A stretch of 64,000 nucleotides of DNA, from the NCBI RefSeq assembly GCF_040412425.1, contig NC_089767.1, positions 2,526,969-2,590,968 on the forward strand, given 5' to 3'. This document shows, piece after piece, positions 45,021 through 56,287 of this stretch. Made by a program: the position numbers and the translations under genes. The notes below the pieces were generated by a model. It was given only the letters and a program-made list of their open reading frames with translations, was not told where the DNA came from and did no database searches. The stretch's first letter is position 1, and each line of letters begins with the position of its first letter. Source of the stretch: Macrobrachium rosenbergii. Taxonomy: Eukaryota > Arthropoda > Malacostraca > Decapoda > Palaemonidae.

Positions 45021-45663
45021 TTCATGGATCTATTTGCTGAAGACCTGTTATCATCCCTTCTAAGATCAACTCCAAAAAACCACAGAAAGCTAAAAAATGA
45101 CTGGAACCCAATAACATTAACTTCAGCAATTCATCTGCTTTTGTATATGTTAGTAGGGTGAGAAGTGAGATTTTGACCTTGTTTCTAAGTCCTGAATGAG
45201 TAGTTAGTTTTTCTTTAAGTTTTCAACTGAAAACCCTTCATGACAAGTCAGCACACTAAACACAGAGAGGGCTCCAAAAGGAAAATGGCCATAAAGAGAG
45301 ACAAGTTATAAGAAAAGGTGACAAATAATTTTAAAAATTTTGATACATCTGAATTTAGGAGACTGGCAAAAAGTAGGAATGAATTTATGAATTTGCTCCT
45401 CCCTAAAAATTTGGAGGTCAGAACATTTCACACAGCACTAGGCAAACTATTTCATATTGTGTAAACAAAATAAAACTCCTAGCTTGGAAGTAAACTTAGG
45501 AGGCAATGATTTGCATACATACATTATTAGTATTTCTGATGTAATTTCAAACATACAACGTATAAAATTTAACCCAGGTTAGTATGCTGTTTGGGAGACA
45601 GAGGTGGGCACTGGTAATCTGAACCTACTGCAACACAGTGGTAGCCTACGTTAGTCCATGTGC

Positions 45664-46359
45664 TCAATGTTTAGTGCTACTTGAGGGGGTCTAAAAAGGG
45701 GGCAAAGCCCCCCCTCTCCCCATCCAGGTCAGGTTAGGATGGTAAGTTCTGGTTGGGTCAGGGCACGACACTCTATTAAAAGGTTAGGTTAAGGTTGATT
45801 TGGTTAGGTCATAACCAGTTTAAGACCATTTGTCCTAATGGAAAATTAGTCCCTTCAATCTGTTTCCGATATTCAGTATTACTTGGGGGGTTTCCAGAGG
45901 TGTGAGGGCAGCCCCCCACCACCCCAGCTAGCTCAGGGCACTGTGCCCTATGTCAAGTTTTGAAGGTAAGGTCTGGTTATGTCAAGACAGGCATTCTAGG
46001 AAAGGTTGGATTTCTCACACTATCTTTCCTAGAATGCCATGTCCTAACCTAACCAGACTGTACCTTCCTAACTTCTTTGGGACTGTGCTGAGGTTAGGGG
46101 GTTTCAGACCTCCAGGAACCCCCAAGCAGTACTGAATATCAGAAACAATTTAGGACTAAATTTCCATTTCAGACAAGTGGTCTGGCTCTGGCTGTGACCT
46201 TTCCAAAGCAATCTTCACCTAACCTTTCTGATGAGCTCAGGACCTAACCTAAACAGAACTTACCTCCATAACCCTAACTCAGGGCAATGGCTGACCTGGT
46301 CGAGGGGCTTTGCTGTCCCCAAACCTTCCCAGTACTGCCCAAGCAACACTAAACATTAG
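45664..46359. repeat. Foldback repeat of about 0.7 kb with TTAGG-like motifs
   Basis: Arms of about 340 bases are reverse complements around a centre near 46,013. Outer ends are CAATGTTTAGTGCTAC and CAACACTAAACATT; inner parts are GCATTCTAGGAAAG and CTTTCCTAGAATGC. Arms are roughly 75-80% similar by eye. AGGTTAGG and CCTAACCTAACC recur through both arms. No ORF; probably a palindromic DNA transposon derivative. Confidence 0.8.
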
Positions 46360-46454
46360 AAACATTGACTCTGCTTCCGGCTTGGAGGTAGTGTTAGCCT
46401 GCTCCCATTGTTCCACAAAATACCTAAAAAGCAAAAATAGGCTAGCAGAAAATG

Positions 46455-46690
46455 AAATGGAATGGAATGGAATATAGAATTTAGGCAAAGGGCAAGCACT
46501 GGGACCTATGAGGTCATTCAGCGCTGCAAAGGAAAATAGTTGGAAAATGAAATAATTGTTAGGAAGGACTGATAACATAGCAAGACGGACTAGAAGACAA
46601 TATATTACAATGGTACAGTCAAAGGAATGATTAGGGGTTGCAGCTAAGGGCCCCAAGGAAAGGATGCTTCAAAGAGGCTTTGGTAAGGCC
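46455..46690 (-). repeat. Repeat family B
   Basis: Reversed copy beginning on the plus strand with the tail GGAATGGAATGGAATATAGA and continuing through GACCTATGAGGTCATTCAGC to GGGGTTGCAGCTAAGGGCC. It lies in the inferred first ZPR1 intron. Confidence 0.8.
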
Positions 46691-47302
46691 TACAGAGGTG
46701 CACCGTTGTGGCGCTAGTTATGAAGGCTGGCAGAAATCAAAGACCGCTTCTAAGGGCTGACAATGTTCAGTAAACGTCAGCCAGGATAAGCCTCATTAGG
46801 CCTATGTTTGAAACTAGGCCTATGCATGGGCATGCTGCTCGGCTAACTCTCTCCACTGCAATTCCTCTTCCGGGTTGTCGCATGAAACAAAATCTGCTGG
46901 AAAATGTTCGTTATGTCTTTTCCGCACAACAAAAGGGCCGTCAGTCCCAGTCTGCCATTGTACGCAGCATAGGCCTCCTAGGACCGGGTTGCCTCCGCTT
47001 GGCCCACCTGGAAAATCTAAACAGCATGGCCTAGGCCTGATGCCTACAGCCTGAACTAGTACATAAATGAGGATTATGAAAGTTCACATGATTAGGCTAC
47101 AATAGCCTCTAGTTTTAAAAAAAGATTTAAAAGAATAATATTTTGTAGGTTACGTCGGGCCTGAGGAACAACACCAGGCCTATCGAACTGCAGGAGCCGA
47201 AACGCATCAAATATAGGGATAATTTACATATGAATCGTACTAAATTGACATAATAACTATTATATAACAATATACAAGACAAAAATAACCGTTATTATAT
47301 AC
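46691..47302. other. No recognised feature
   Basis: A 76-codon plus frame (46,804-47,034) has protein-like composition but no recognisable domain and no supporting splice context. I do not call it a gene. Confidence 0.35.
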
Positions 47303-47395
47303 CTGAATCAGCCAGAAGGTGAATGAAATGGAGCTTTCCGTAGCGCACACTAATCAGCTGGAAACTAGGTTTGTTTATGTTGCGGTTCTTGGTGA
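47303..47395 (-). other. ZPR1: Possible ZPR1 5' UTR exon
   Basis: The minus strand ends in CTGGCTGATTCAG followed by GTATAT, an acceptable donor. The segment CCAGCTGATTAGTGTGCGCT upstream lacks an ATG, as expected if translation starts at 42,703. It is moderately GC-rich against AT-rich surroundings. There is no direct evidence of transcription. Confidence 0.3.
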
Positions 47396-48055
47396 CCGTA
47401 CATGCTTCACTCTCAGTAAATATTGCTCATTTTGAGTAATACTTCCCAAAATATTTCAATTAAATCATTCAAAAATTTAATTTTTAACCTAAATTAAATA
47501 AAAATAATTATTATTTATATTATTAAATAAAATAAATCATGAGTATACACAGTATATTTATGTATTATTGCCTTTACTCAAAATAAATTTCATATTTATA
47601 TGATACAATACTAAAACTGTCGTTTCATTTTTGGGGTGCTACTAAAGACCGCAAATGTGACAAAATAATAAATACCTCCAATGAACATTCTAGGACAGGA
47701 CATGTGCCATTCAAAGCCTTACCTATAAATAAATATATAAGTAAATAAATAAATAAATCTATCCTGGTGACTAATATAAGACTTGTCAGTGTTTGACATT
47801 AACATTGTTATTACGCCACCTTCGTACAAAACTGATAATATGAATAGAACAGTTATGTGAAAAATAAATATATTAGGACTTACTTAAGATTAATTTAAAA
47901 TTATCTGACAGTCATTTCAGAGTACTCAGTTTATCAAGGAGTTTCAAACCATTTAAATGCAGACTAACGACCTTCAGATGACCAACAGCAGCTTTGGATT
48001 ACGTAAGCGCTGGCTCAACCAAGGACATTTTAACAATTATTACTGAGAATATATT
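47396..48055. other. No recognised feature; AT-rich
   Basis: Very AT-rich sequence with short (AAATA)n-like stretches near 47,730-47,760. If the exon at 47,303 is real, the ZPR1 promoter lies at the left edge of this stretch, but no core promoter motif stands out. Confidence 0.35.
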
Positions 48056-48059
48056 TTAG

Positions 48060-48445
48060 TTTCTTCTAATTCTCTTTCAAACATCTGGTGCAAAATGGTG
48101 TCAAGAATATATATACATGGACCTGCATTGATATTATTTTTATTTGTTAGCTGTGTTAATGCAGTTTCAAAGACGTTTCTACAGACAACACTATTACATC
48201 ATATTGTAACACTGCAGGACTAATCGATACCATGTGATTTTTAACTTGGTGCATAAAAAGAGCATTATTCTTTTGACCTGTTTCAAAAGTATATTCATTA
48301 CAATTTATTCGGATATTTAATTCCTTACTTGTCTAGCCCAAATAAAATTAATCACAGTCCATGACATCATATTTACATTCATCATAACGAATATTTTTCA
48401 ACATTGATTTTACAGGCTCTTGAGTCATGCGATGCTGGCAGATGA
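48060..48445 (-). pseudogene. Penelope-like endonuclease fragment, second lineage
   Basis: The minus strand encodes MLKNIRYDECKYDVMDCD, then GQTSKELNIRI-like sequence (LGxTSKELNIRINCNEYTF), then ETGQKNNALFMHQVKNH. This is the GIY-YIG endonuclease region of a Penelope-like element, with the Cys-rich lead and R-x-H/N core, in a version different from that at 59 kb. A frame break separates the first two parts. The trailing SPAVLQYDVIVLSVETSLKLH also fits. Confidence 0.65.
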
Positions 48446-48483
48446 TGATGATGATGATGGTAATGAATGTTTGATTTATTACT

Positions 48484-48595
<112 letters not shown>

Positions 48596-48789
48596 CAGTA
48601 TATATACAAGCACACACATATATACATATACATATCATCTTATTTCATATCTAGCGTTAATCTGACAGACGAAACTTCTTTATTCAATTTTTTCCATGAG
48701 GTTATTTACATCTACATTTTTAGCCATGGCACAGGAATATAATGTTTTTCAAAAACACTCCATTTGTATGAATCAGCGCGGGCTCTTCT

Positions 48790-49010
48790 CACCAAGGCTG
48801 CCAGTGAATCAGCCCCTCTTTGTCATGGCCAATGTTGATATACTTGATATATGAACTTTGATCGCAGCATGCGGATGGAAAGCTATAAGTCAAGTGACTG
48901 CTAAGTCGCGTCATGATTGGCTGCCGAATCTGGCAGCTAAGCCAAAATTTGACAGCAAAGTATTTCTGCTTTAGGCAAACATAGTTCAAGATGTCATTAC
49001 ACTCCCCACC
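48790..49010 (-). mobile_element. Possible solo LTR or LTR end
   Basis: On the minus strand a purine tract GAGGTGGGGAG is followed directly by TGTAATGACATC, the usual arrangement of polypurine tract and LTR 5' end in gypsy-type elements. No matching second LTR or pol gene was seen, so this is tentative. Confidence 0.3.
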
Positions 49011-49282
49011 TCAGAAGGGGGCTTAAAAGAATTAAACCATACAAATTATAAAAACATAAATTTTACATTTATTTGAAAACTTAATACAAAATTCCAACCG
49101 TAGGCATCCCAGCTAGACTGATATCTTTAAGGGTGGAGATAAGGTGTTGGCTGATAAAGTGAAACAAATTTTTTCTCAGTTGGGAAATAAGAGTATGCAA
49201 CCATTCCACACCCTCAGGATGTCAATAAGGTACTAGGCCGCTAATTGCACAGACACTTTTTTCATAGACAGTTTTGGTGGAA

Positions 49283-49530
49283 CTGAAATCTACAATTTAG
49301 GCCAAAGGCCAAGCACTGGTCATTCAGCGCTGAAAGGAAATTGACAGTAAGAAGGTTTGAAAGGTGTAACAGGAGGAAAACCTCGCAGTTGCATTATCCA
49401 AAAGCAATTGTTAGGAGAGGGTGGAAAAGTCAAATGGAAGAAAGAGGAAATGAACGGAGGTACTGTAGAAGGAAGGAAATGGGATGCAGTTGGGGGCCGA
49501 AGGGACGCTGCAAAGAACCTTCTCCAGCTT
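49283..49530 (-). repeat. Repeat family B
   Basis: Reversed copy: AATTTAGGCCAAAGGCCAAG, CATTCAGCGCTGAAAGG, GGTGTAACAGGAGGAAAACC, then GGGACGCTGCAAAGAACCTT. A small deletion lies next to GCACTGG. Confidence 0.8.
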
Positions 49531-50180
49531 CCATGTATGCAGGATTAGGCCTATCAACGGAAACTTGGCCTTCTTGTCCCAGGAGCTGAAGCTTGAACGT
49601 TTTCCTTACACTCAAGAGACTAGTAAGACCCCTTGTAAAGAAGGCTATTAGGGGGCACTTTTGGGCATTGTTCCGTAGAAAACATGAAGCAGGACGTTTG
49701 GGGATGTTTCTGTCCGTACAGGGCATTCCTGTCTCTAAAAGGTTTGTGTACACGGCCAGTGATATCCGACGATTCTGCAAAGGGTCTTGAGTCTTGATAG
49801 TTTCTCCCCAGGTATAGAAAGTATTTATATTTTTTGTCCATGGCCAACTTCATATTACATTGCCATTTACAAACTGCTTAAAACTGTAGATGGAGGGTTA
49901 TCAACAGCTATACTAAAATACTGAAGTAAAATTTTCCATTATATATAAATTTACATTTTTACATATAAATTTTATTAAATTCACTTAAAAGTATTCTTGA
50001 AAATTGTTCACATGAGCTGTCAGATAATCAGTAGCTACCTTTGTACGTAAGTCCATCACTCGAGATATATGTTATGTGCCGCTTGTAACGAAGGTCAGTT
50101 AGAAAAAGTATCAGTCCCTCTGACATTCAGAGAAAAATATGGCAGCATAGTGCTATGCGCTGTGCACTGTGGTCGAAAAT
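49531..50180. other. No recognised feature
   Basis: Overlapping short frames occur on both strands, none with a domain. The last 250 bases are AT-rich. Confidence 0.35.
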
Positions 50181-50184
50181 CACT

Positions 50185-50860
50185 TTTTAAAGGACGTTTC
50201 ACAAAGAAGCGATGCTATGCGCGCCATGCTATGGTAGCCATGCTGTGGCATGTGGCTTTTAAATGCTGGCATTGTTTTAAGCGGGTGCATTGAAGCTATG
50301 CTACTGATGTCTGCAACATAGCGTTCAAAGCTTCAAAAGGTGCTGGGTGGACGATTTTGTGGACGTAGCTCGCCTTGCTCATGCACTTGGGTCTCAGCAG
50401 ATGTCCCGCCTCCCTCGCCCATCTGGTTGAGTGTCCTTCTTCTTAATATCTTGTTCTATGAATGATGGAACTTCAGAGAACTGAGCTGGCAGAACAGTCT
50501 GAAATATTGTCTAAATTTCTCCTCATCCATCTGCAGCTCTAGTGACAAGATGATGATAGTCACCAGGTTCTTTCTTTTTCATATTTGTGTCTACTCCCCT
50601 TCTTATTTCTCTTATTCATTGCTAAAATTAAGCAGTTACATAAGCTCCTCCTCCTTCTCCTCCTCCACCATCTCAAGGGACCACAGCTTACCGTCTCCCG
50701 TCGCTGCAGCAAAGGAACTAGGTGTTCATCTAACATTCATAGCTTCTAGGCTAAGGTGTCCAGAACACATGTTTCATGAAAAGTATAGCTAGCGTGGCTC
50801 CGTAGCATAGCGTAGCTCTCTTAGCATCGCATCCGGTGTGAAACGGCCTCAATGCGAAGA
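50185..50860 (-). mobile_element. PIF/Harbinger-like deletion derivative
   Basis: Terminal inverted repeats: left GGACGTTTCACAAAGAAGCG then ATGCTA; right end, reversed, GGCCGTTTCACACCGGATGC then GATGCTA. Between them the minus strand encodes MDEEKFRQYFRL (about 50,490-50,455) and, in another frame, EVPSFIEQDIKKKDTQ. These resemble the N-terminal region of Harbinger-type transposases (D/E-x-F-x-x-YFRL ... I-x-K-x-DT). The DDE catalytic domain is missing. Target-site duplications are unclear. Confidence 0.5.
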
Positions 50861-51954
50861 GGAGTTTTCTCGTAAATAGCGACTGCTCACTAAATTTCTG
50901 AAGACACATTATGAGAATTTCTGTCATCGAGAATAACGTTTTGCGCCATGCGGTGGGCCAGCAAATCAACATTATGTTTCTGGAGAGCCGTTTTGGGAGC
51001 CTATCATCGATACAAATGTTACCAACAGCGGCGTTCAGCCAATCAGCGCTTTTGTTGTTGTCCATGAGAGCCAATCAGCGCTCGGAATATTCAGCATTCA
51101 CTAAACGTGCGCGATTTGTTATAAAAAAGTAGCGTTATTGCAATTATAGTCGGTGTTAATAATCATCAGGCACGATAATATCAGTGATGTAATGAGTTTA
51201 AACAACGTAGTTTTGCATGGAAGTGTTCGATGTGACCAGGTTGTCCTTTATTATCGAAAAAACCAAAATGAAAAAAGCTGTGTGTCGTGACTTTTGGCTA
51301 TGGTAAAGCTATTGTGGATGATGGTGGTAGTGATGATTGAACCTTTTCCGGAAATAGACCTTATCATCTTAGTAACAGCGTTGTTTTACGGAACGAGGCA
51401 AAGCAAGGAAGGCACTGATATTGAATAGACAAAAAAGTAATGGGAAGACTAGTAGTGTGGGATTAGACAAAGAAAGAAAGTCTTTTCATTATTACGATTG
51501 CAGTGGCAGTGACTCGACGACAGATGACGAGTGGCCCTACAGAAGGGGTGCATCAGTTTTGAATAGTGACAGTGATACAGGATGTGTCGATCCATACCCT
51601 TATGCCACTTCAGTTTTGAAGCCAGTGGTCAGCGGACCTTTGGAACCTTCTAGGCCTATTGGGTGAGGCTGGAGGAAAGGGGTTAGCCTATTTTGTAGAC
51701 CAAAATATGGCCAGCCAATGTTGCTACAAGGCAAAAAACAAAAAAAAAAAAAAAAAAAAGATTCACCTGTCTTACCAAAAAACGTTGTCAGTTTACTAGT
51801 GGTAACCACCAAAGAAAATGACCTGTCCACACAACTTTGCTAAGAAGACTAATACCAAGAAAAATTGTTCAGCCAAGGTTGTTCCATCTTGCAACTACAA
51901 GAATGATCATTTACGATGGTCAATGTTAAGGATATTTATATATGAAAATATCAT
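50861..51954. other. No firm gene; CCAAT-rich stretch and 81-codon frame
   Basis: AGCCAATCAGCGCT occurs twice (about 51,036 and 51,070), followed by GTTATAAAAAAG at about 51,117, a promoter-like arrangement. Downstream a plus frame at 51,421-51,666 starts with MNRQKSNGK and contains YDCSGSDSTTDDEWPYRRG. I recognise no domain. The frame could be an exon of an unidentified gene or chance. Confidence 0.3.
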
Positions 51955-52279
51955 TTATTAATGTAATTTTTGGCTGATGGATACAGAAAGGGTGTATATA
52001 ATGCAATACAAGTGAGATAATCTGAAAATGTAAGAGATGCTGTGAATTTACCGTATTATTAAAAATTTTTTGCTTTCATCCTCAAAGGCTGGTACTAAAA
52101 ACACGGCGTCTCGAGGGGCTTCCCGCAATGTATAGTACAGAGGCCCTCGGGGATGACGTGAAAACATAAACAAAAGACGGTAAATTTGTCATTATATCGT
52201 ACATTTCTCCGATTATCTAACACTGCATTATATACACCCTTTTCTATAATGTTCAAGCCAAAAATTATACTAATAAACC
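51955..52279. repeat. Foldback repeat of about 325 bp
   Basis: The left arm (TAATTTTTGGCTGATGGATA, AAGGGTGTATATAATGCA, AATTTACCGT) is inverted in the right arm (ACGGTAAATT, TGCATTATATACACCCTT, AGCCAAAAATTATAC). The centre (52,090-52,160) holds a weaker palindrome with CTCGAGGGGCTTCCCGC and GAGGCCCTCGGGG. No ORF. Confidence 0.75.
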
Positions 52280-52779
52280 ATTTCTTCGTACGGCCATCTG
52301 CTTTGCGTTTACCATTACGATCATGTTTTCTTAAGGCATACTGGTTAATGGTGAATTACAACTCGCTCACAGCATATCTCAAGAAATATTCCTTAAGAAG
52401 CCATCAAGAAGAAGTGATCTAAGGTCAAAAGAAAGCAAAATTGGACATTTAGCCACTGCTTTTTCCAAGGGTAAGAAAATAACACTTTACAAGGCTGCTT
52501 TTTCTCTCTGTTTTGCAGTAGCCAGTATGAACTAAATTGCTTTAGAAAAGTTGCCTGAGGGGAGCACGAACTCCAACACCAGGTAGATAACAGGTCTACC
52601 GTGAACACAACTTCTCCCAGTTGGCCCAGGGGACTAGACCCATAAACGCCCGGAACCTGTAAATCTGGGGTCTTGTCTCAGCATCAGGGGACTGTATGAA
52701 GAATATGCAGGCGAAAAGTACTTTTGACAAGATGGCTGTCAGCTGGCCTGATGTCGTCGTGGTGAAGTTAAAATATGTC
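52280..52779. other. No recognised feature
   Basis: No domain or known repeat was recognised. Confidence 0.35.
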
Positions 52780-53200
52780 TCCCTGAGGATGTCGTGCCAT
52801 TGGAACTTCAAGTTCAAGCGAAAGGTGCAATGCATTACTACCTAATACAATTATCCTTTTATTTTAATAATAGTTCACTTACATAGTTATTTAATTACTT
52901 GTTACTATATGTTTTTTTTCCGATAGCTGATCTCCTCTTCCTGTATTTCCCATTACCTTCAGTTACTTCATGAACAAAATCGTAACTGGGCAGGCCGTAC
53001 TCGTCTGCTGTGAACAATTGCTAGTTTCCCGAACTCTAAACTCCTTCGAGGCCGAGGCCCCTCGAGAAGAAGGTTCAAAGGGGAATTCTGAACACTTAAT
53101 ATTCTTGGGAAGCTTGAACTTCAAGTAAGTGGCCCCTGTGAAGGACTTTTTCCATATGAATAGGGTTCGTCTTTTGAATGCTAATAAGAATAATAACGCC
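52780..53200 (+). mobile_element. LINE 3' end (SINE A partner family), with insertion
   Basis: Starts at CTGAGGATGTCGTGCCATTG (LPEDVV-type codons), continues with CCTGTATTTCCCATTACCTT, and resumes at about 53,100 with ATTCTTGGGAAGCTTGAACT and CAAGTAAGTGGCCCCTG, ending in a decayed TAATAA tail. About 100 bases between 52,985 and 53,090 have no match in the other copies. Confidence 0.65.
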
Positions 53201-54093
53201 AAGGTGTTCAGTTGCCATTATGATATCAGGTTTCGCATTGTCAAAGGATACGTGCAACACCTGAGTGGCTCATGAATTTCTTGCTGATGGGAGGCTGGCT
53301 TGAACAGATGTTTCTCACAGCGAACAGGCAAAGACGCAGAATGAACAAGTATTTGTGCCTTCCAAGCCAGGGGAAGGCTGCTAGGCTCAGTGACGACGAC
53401 TGGGTCTGTGTCAACATAGACTTAGGCCCTACAGAAGACAAGGTCAAATCTTCGTCTTTCTTCTGTCAGCTCTGCATACTACAAACGCAAGCTGGGGGCG
53501 TAACCTTTTCAGTATTTCCCCCCTCCCCATCTCCTGTTGATGGCCCCTGCCCACCCCTGAGATGAATGCAACTGACTATCCTACAAAAATAATAGGCAAA
53601 ACAAGACGCTCTCAAATTTTGGTGAGTAAAGTTATGTTTTTGCCGTCAATCATCCTTTTTCATGCATTTTCATCCATTTATGATTATTTTTCTTTATTGT
53701 CCACCTGTATCTTCATCATTGATCATCATTCTCAGGTTTGTTATGAGTATTATAACTTGCATAGTCCATGACATGTTTATTAATGTTTATTGCTGTTTGT
53801 TAATTTTGTGGGGCAATATTTTTGGAAAATTTTGGATAAAAAAGAAAAACTCATTTTTTTGAAGCGAGTTATTTTTATTCTTACTATACAGCACTGTATA
53901 ACAACATCAGGTAACAATAAAACAATATTTAGGAAAAGTGATGAAACACCTATTAGTGAATAAATTGGAAATAAAAAAAAAAAAAAAAAAATTACATCCA
54001 GTAATATTTGCAAGTATAATAAAAAACTGATAAACCTTTTTTCAGAATTTGTTACTTTGGCATAATTCCCAAAGATAGCCTCAATTTAAAACA
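53201..54093. other. No recognised feature
   Basis: A 97-codon plus frame (53,272-53,565) has no recognisable domain. AT-rich sequence and poly-A/T runs follow. Confidence 0.35.
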
Positions 54094-54161
54094 AGTAAAA
54101 AAATGCGTAAAGTTTTCTTTGGCACAATCGGATTTCTGTGCAACCGCTACAGCGTGTAATC
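54094..54161 (-). repeat. Repeat family C end, cut by gap
   Basis: Read on the minus strand: ACGCTGTAGCGGTTGCACAG, AAATCCGATTGTGCC, AAGAAAACTTTACGC. The rest of the copy would lie in the gap. Confidence 0.75.
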
Positions 54162-54661
54162 NNNNNNNNNNNNNNNNNNNNNNNNNNNNNNNNNNNNNNN
54201 NNNNNNNNNNNNNNNNNNNNNNNNNNNNNNNNNNNNNNNNNNNNNNNNNNNNNNNNNNNNNNNNNNNNNNNNNNNNNNNNNNNNNNNNNNNNNNNNNNNN
54301 NNNNNNNNNNNNNNNNNNNNNNNNNNNNNNNNNNNNNNNNNNNNNNNNNNNNNNNNNNNNNNNNNNNNNNNNNNNNNNNNNNNNNNNNNNNNNNNNNNNN
54401 NNNNNNNNNNNNNNNNNNNNNNNNNNNNNNNNNNNNNNNNNNNNNNNNNNNNNNNNNNNNNNNNNNNNNNNNNNNNNNNNNNNNNNNNNNNNNNNNNNNN
54501 NNNNNNNNNNNNNNNNNNNNNNNNNNNNNNNNNNNNNNNNNNNNNNNNNNNNNNNNNNNNNNNNNNNNNNNNNNNNNNNNNNNNNNNNNNNNNNNNNNNN
54601 NNNNNNNNNNNNNNNNNNNNNNNNNNNNNNNNNNNNNNNNNNNNNNNNNNNNNNNNNNNNN
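54162..54661. other. Assembly gap, 500 N
   Basis: Exactly 500 N, like the gap at 13,786. The left flank is a family C repeat, a plausible reason for assembly failure. Confidence 0.99.
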
Positions 54662-54786
54662 AGTAATGAAATTTTCCGTGGTCTTATGTATAGGGCCCAT
54701 GTGTAAGGGGTCCACTTGCCACTGGGCGAGCTGGCAACCCGGCCAGTCCACCACTGCCGAAGGGTTGCGAAAGCCAGTCGCCTCTG

Positions 54787-55018
54787 GCTCTAGCTGCAAC
54801 CCCTTTCATTCCTTTCACTGAACCTCCGTTCATATTCTCTTTCTTCCATCTTATTTTCCTCAACTCTCTCCTGACAATTGTTTCGTAGCGCAACTGCTTT
54901 GAGGTTTTCCTCCTGTTGCACCTTTCAGACCTTCTTACTGTCAGTGTCCTCTTCAGCGCTGAATGACCTCGTTGGTCCCAGCGCTTGGCTTTTGGTCAAA
55001 ATTCTATATGCCATACCA
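54787..55018 (+). repeat. Repeat family B, 5'-truncated
   Basis: Begins at TAGCTGCAACCCCTTTCATT and runs through GCGCTGAATGACCTCGTTGG to AATTCTATATGCCATACCAT. The head is missing. Confidence 0.8.
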
Positions 55019-55394
55019 TCCGTCACTCGAAGGTCTCTCTGTTCTTTGCAGTCACAGTAGATGTGGCTTTATCTTGTCATTTTACAGTATAATGTCATTT
55101 TACTTTATTATGTCATTATACTTTATCATGCCGTCTTACCAGCAATCATCACTGCTATCTGTCGTAGTGAAGAGCGTCCTAAATATCTTAGCTCTTACAC
55201 TATTATAGCTTTCGTTATCTCCGTTACCATTTCCTCACCATCATGAACTGAAAGTGTAATGTGATGATCATATCTGCTTTTCTTAGGTTCGTAATCTCTA
55301 CCCTCTTAGTAATCACAATCATCAGTTTTTTCATGTCATCATCCCCATTTCATTGACTTAATTCAGCACCGAATTAAATTCGTCTGCTCTTTTT

Positions 55395-55702
55395 GTTTTC
55401 GGTAAAGGAAAACTATTGTGCCGGCTTTGTCTGTCCGGACACACTTTATCCTGTCCACCTTCAGGTCTTAAAAACTACTGAGGCTAGAGGGCTGCAAATT
55501 GGTATGTTGATCACCCACCCTCCAATCATCAAGCATACCAAATTGCAGCCCTCTATCCTCGTGGTTAAAGTTTCTTGGGCCGCGGCTAATACAGCATTAT
55601 ATCGAGACCACCGAAAGATAGATCTATTTTCGGTGGCCTTGATTATACGATGTACAGAAAACTCGACTGCGCCAAAGAAACTTCGTCGCATTTTTTACAT
55701 GT
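55395..55702 (+). repeat. Repeat family C with internal deletion
   Basis: Both ends and the long central stem (GGCTGCAAATTGGTATGTTG with CATACCAAATTGCAGCCCTC) are present. The segment between CTCTATCCTC and GTGGTTAAAGTTTC has lost about 90 bases present in other copies. Confidence 0.85.
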
Positions 55703-56287
55703 TCATTTCATCATCACTATTTCTGTTGACTTAATTCAGCTCTGAATTGAATTCGTCTGCGCTTTTTGTCAGCTATATGAGCTATTATTAGCGGTCTCAG
55801 CGTAGGTCTCATTTGCTAGCTTTGGGAGTTGCAATAATTAGACTTCGTTAAAATGTAGTGGAAAATATGCTGTGACATATATTGCCCTAAAATGGAAGAC
55901 TGCAGTAACTGCAAAAATACAAAACTGAGAAAAATGGGAGATACTCCCTTGCCTTACTACTGATTTTGCAGATGCTGCAAATGGGACCCCCTGAATACTC
56001 GTGGAAAGCATTGAAGAATCATTCTCATACTGCAGTAACTAGTGTATTAGTGTTTCACGAGCCCAGTAGGTGGCATATCTCAATTTCGAAAATTTTACAG
56101 ATGCTGCAGTTTTCCAATTTAGGGCATTATGGCTAAATTGAAATAGAATAAATAATGATGGCCGAGATGATATTTCGGAGTGAAAGTTCACAAAGAAAGT
56201 AATTTAAGAAACAGAAAGAAAAAAAAGCGGTTGAATTGAGAATCCAGTAAAAATGACAAAATAATGCGTCAATATCCCAGCTATCCC
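55703..56287. other. No recognised feature
   Basis: Possible weak inverted similarity (CTGCAGTAACTGCAAAAATA and ATTTTACAGATGCTGCAGTT), not strong enough to call. No gene. Confidence 0.35.

Larger units (their letters stand above)
20620..47400 (-). other. ZPR1: ZPR1 gene span, 5' part
   Basis: Inferred transcription unit on the minus strand: possible 5' UTR exon (47,303 upward), first coding exon (42,604-42,730) and second coding exon (20,620-20,870). The intron between the coding exons is about 21.7 kb and contains three DIRS-type elements, LINE fragments and a MITE. The second half of ZPR1 (second zinc finger and C terminus) was not found at lower coordinates and may lie outside the window or in the gap. 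Confidence 0.6.

Noticed and set aside
46804..47034. 76-codon plus frame as a gene
   Set aside because: No domain, no start context or splice evidence, and it lies on the strand opposite to the inferred ZPR1 first intron.
54086..54821. Frames of up to 237 codons
   Set aside because: They cross the second run of N.
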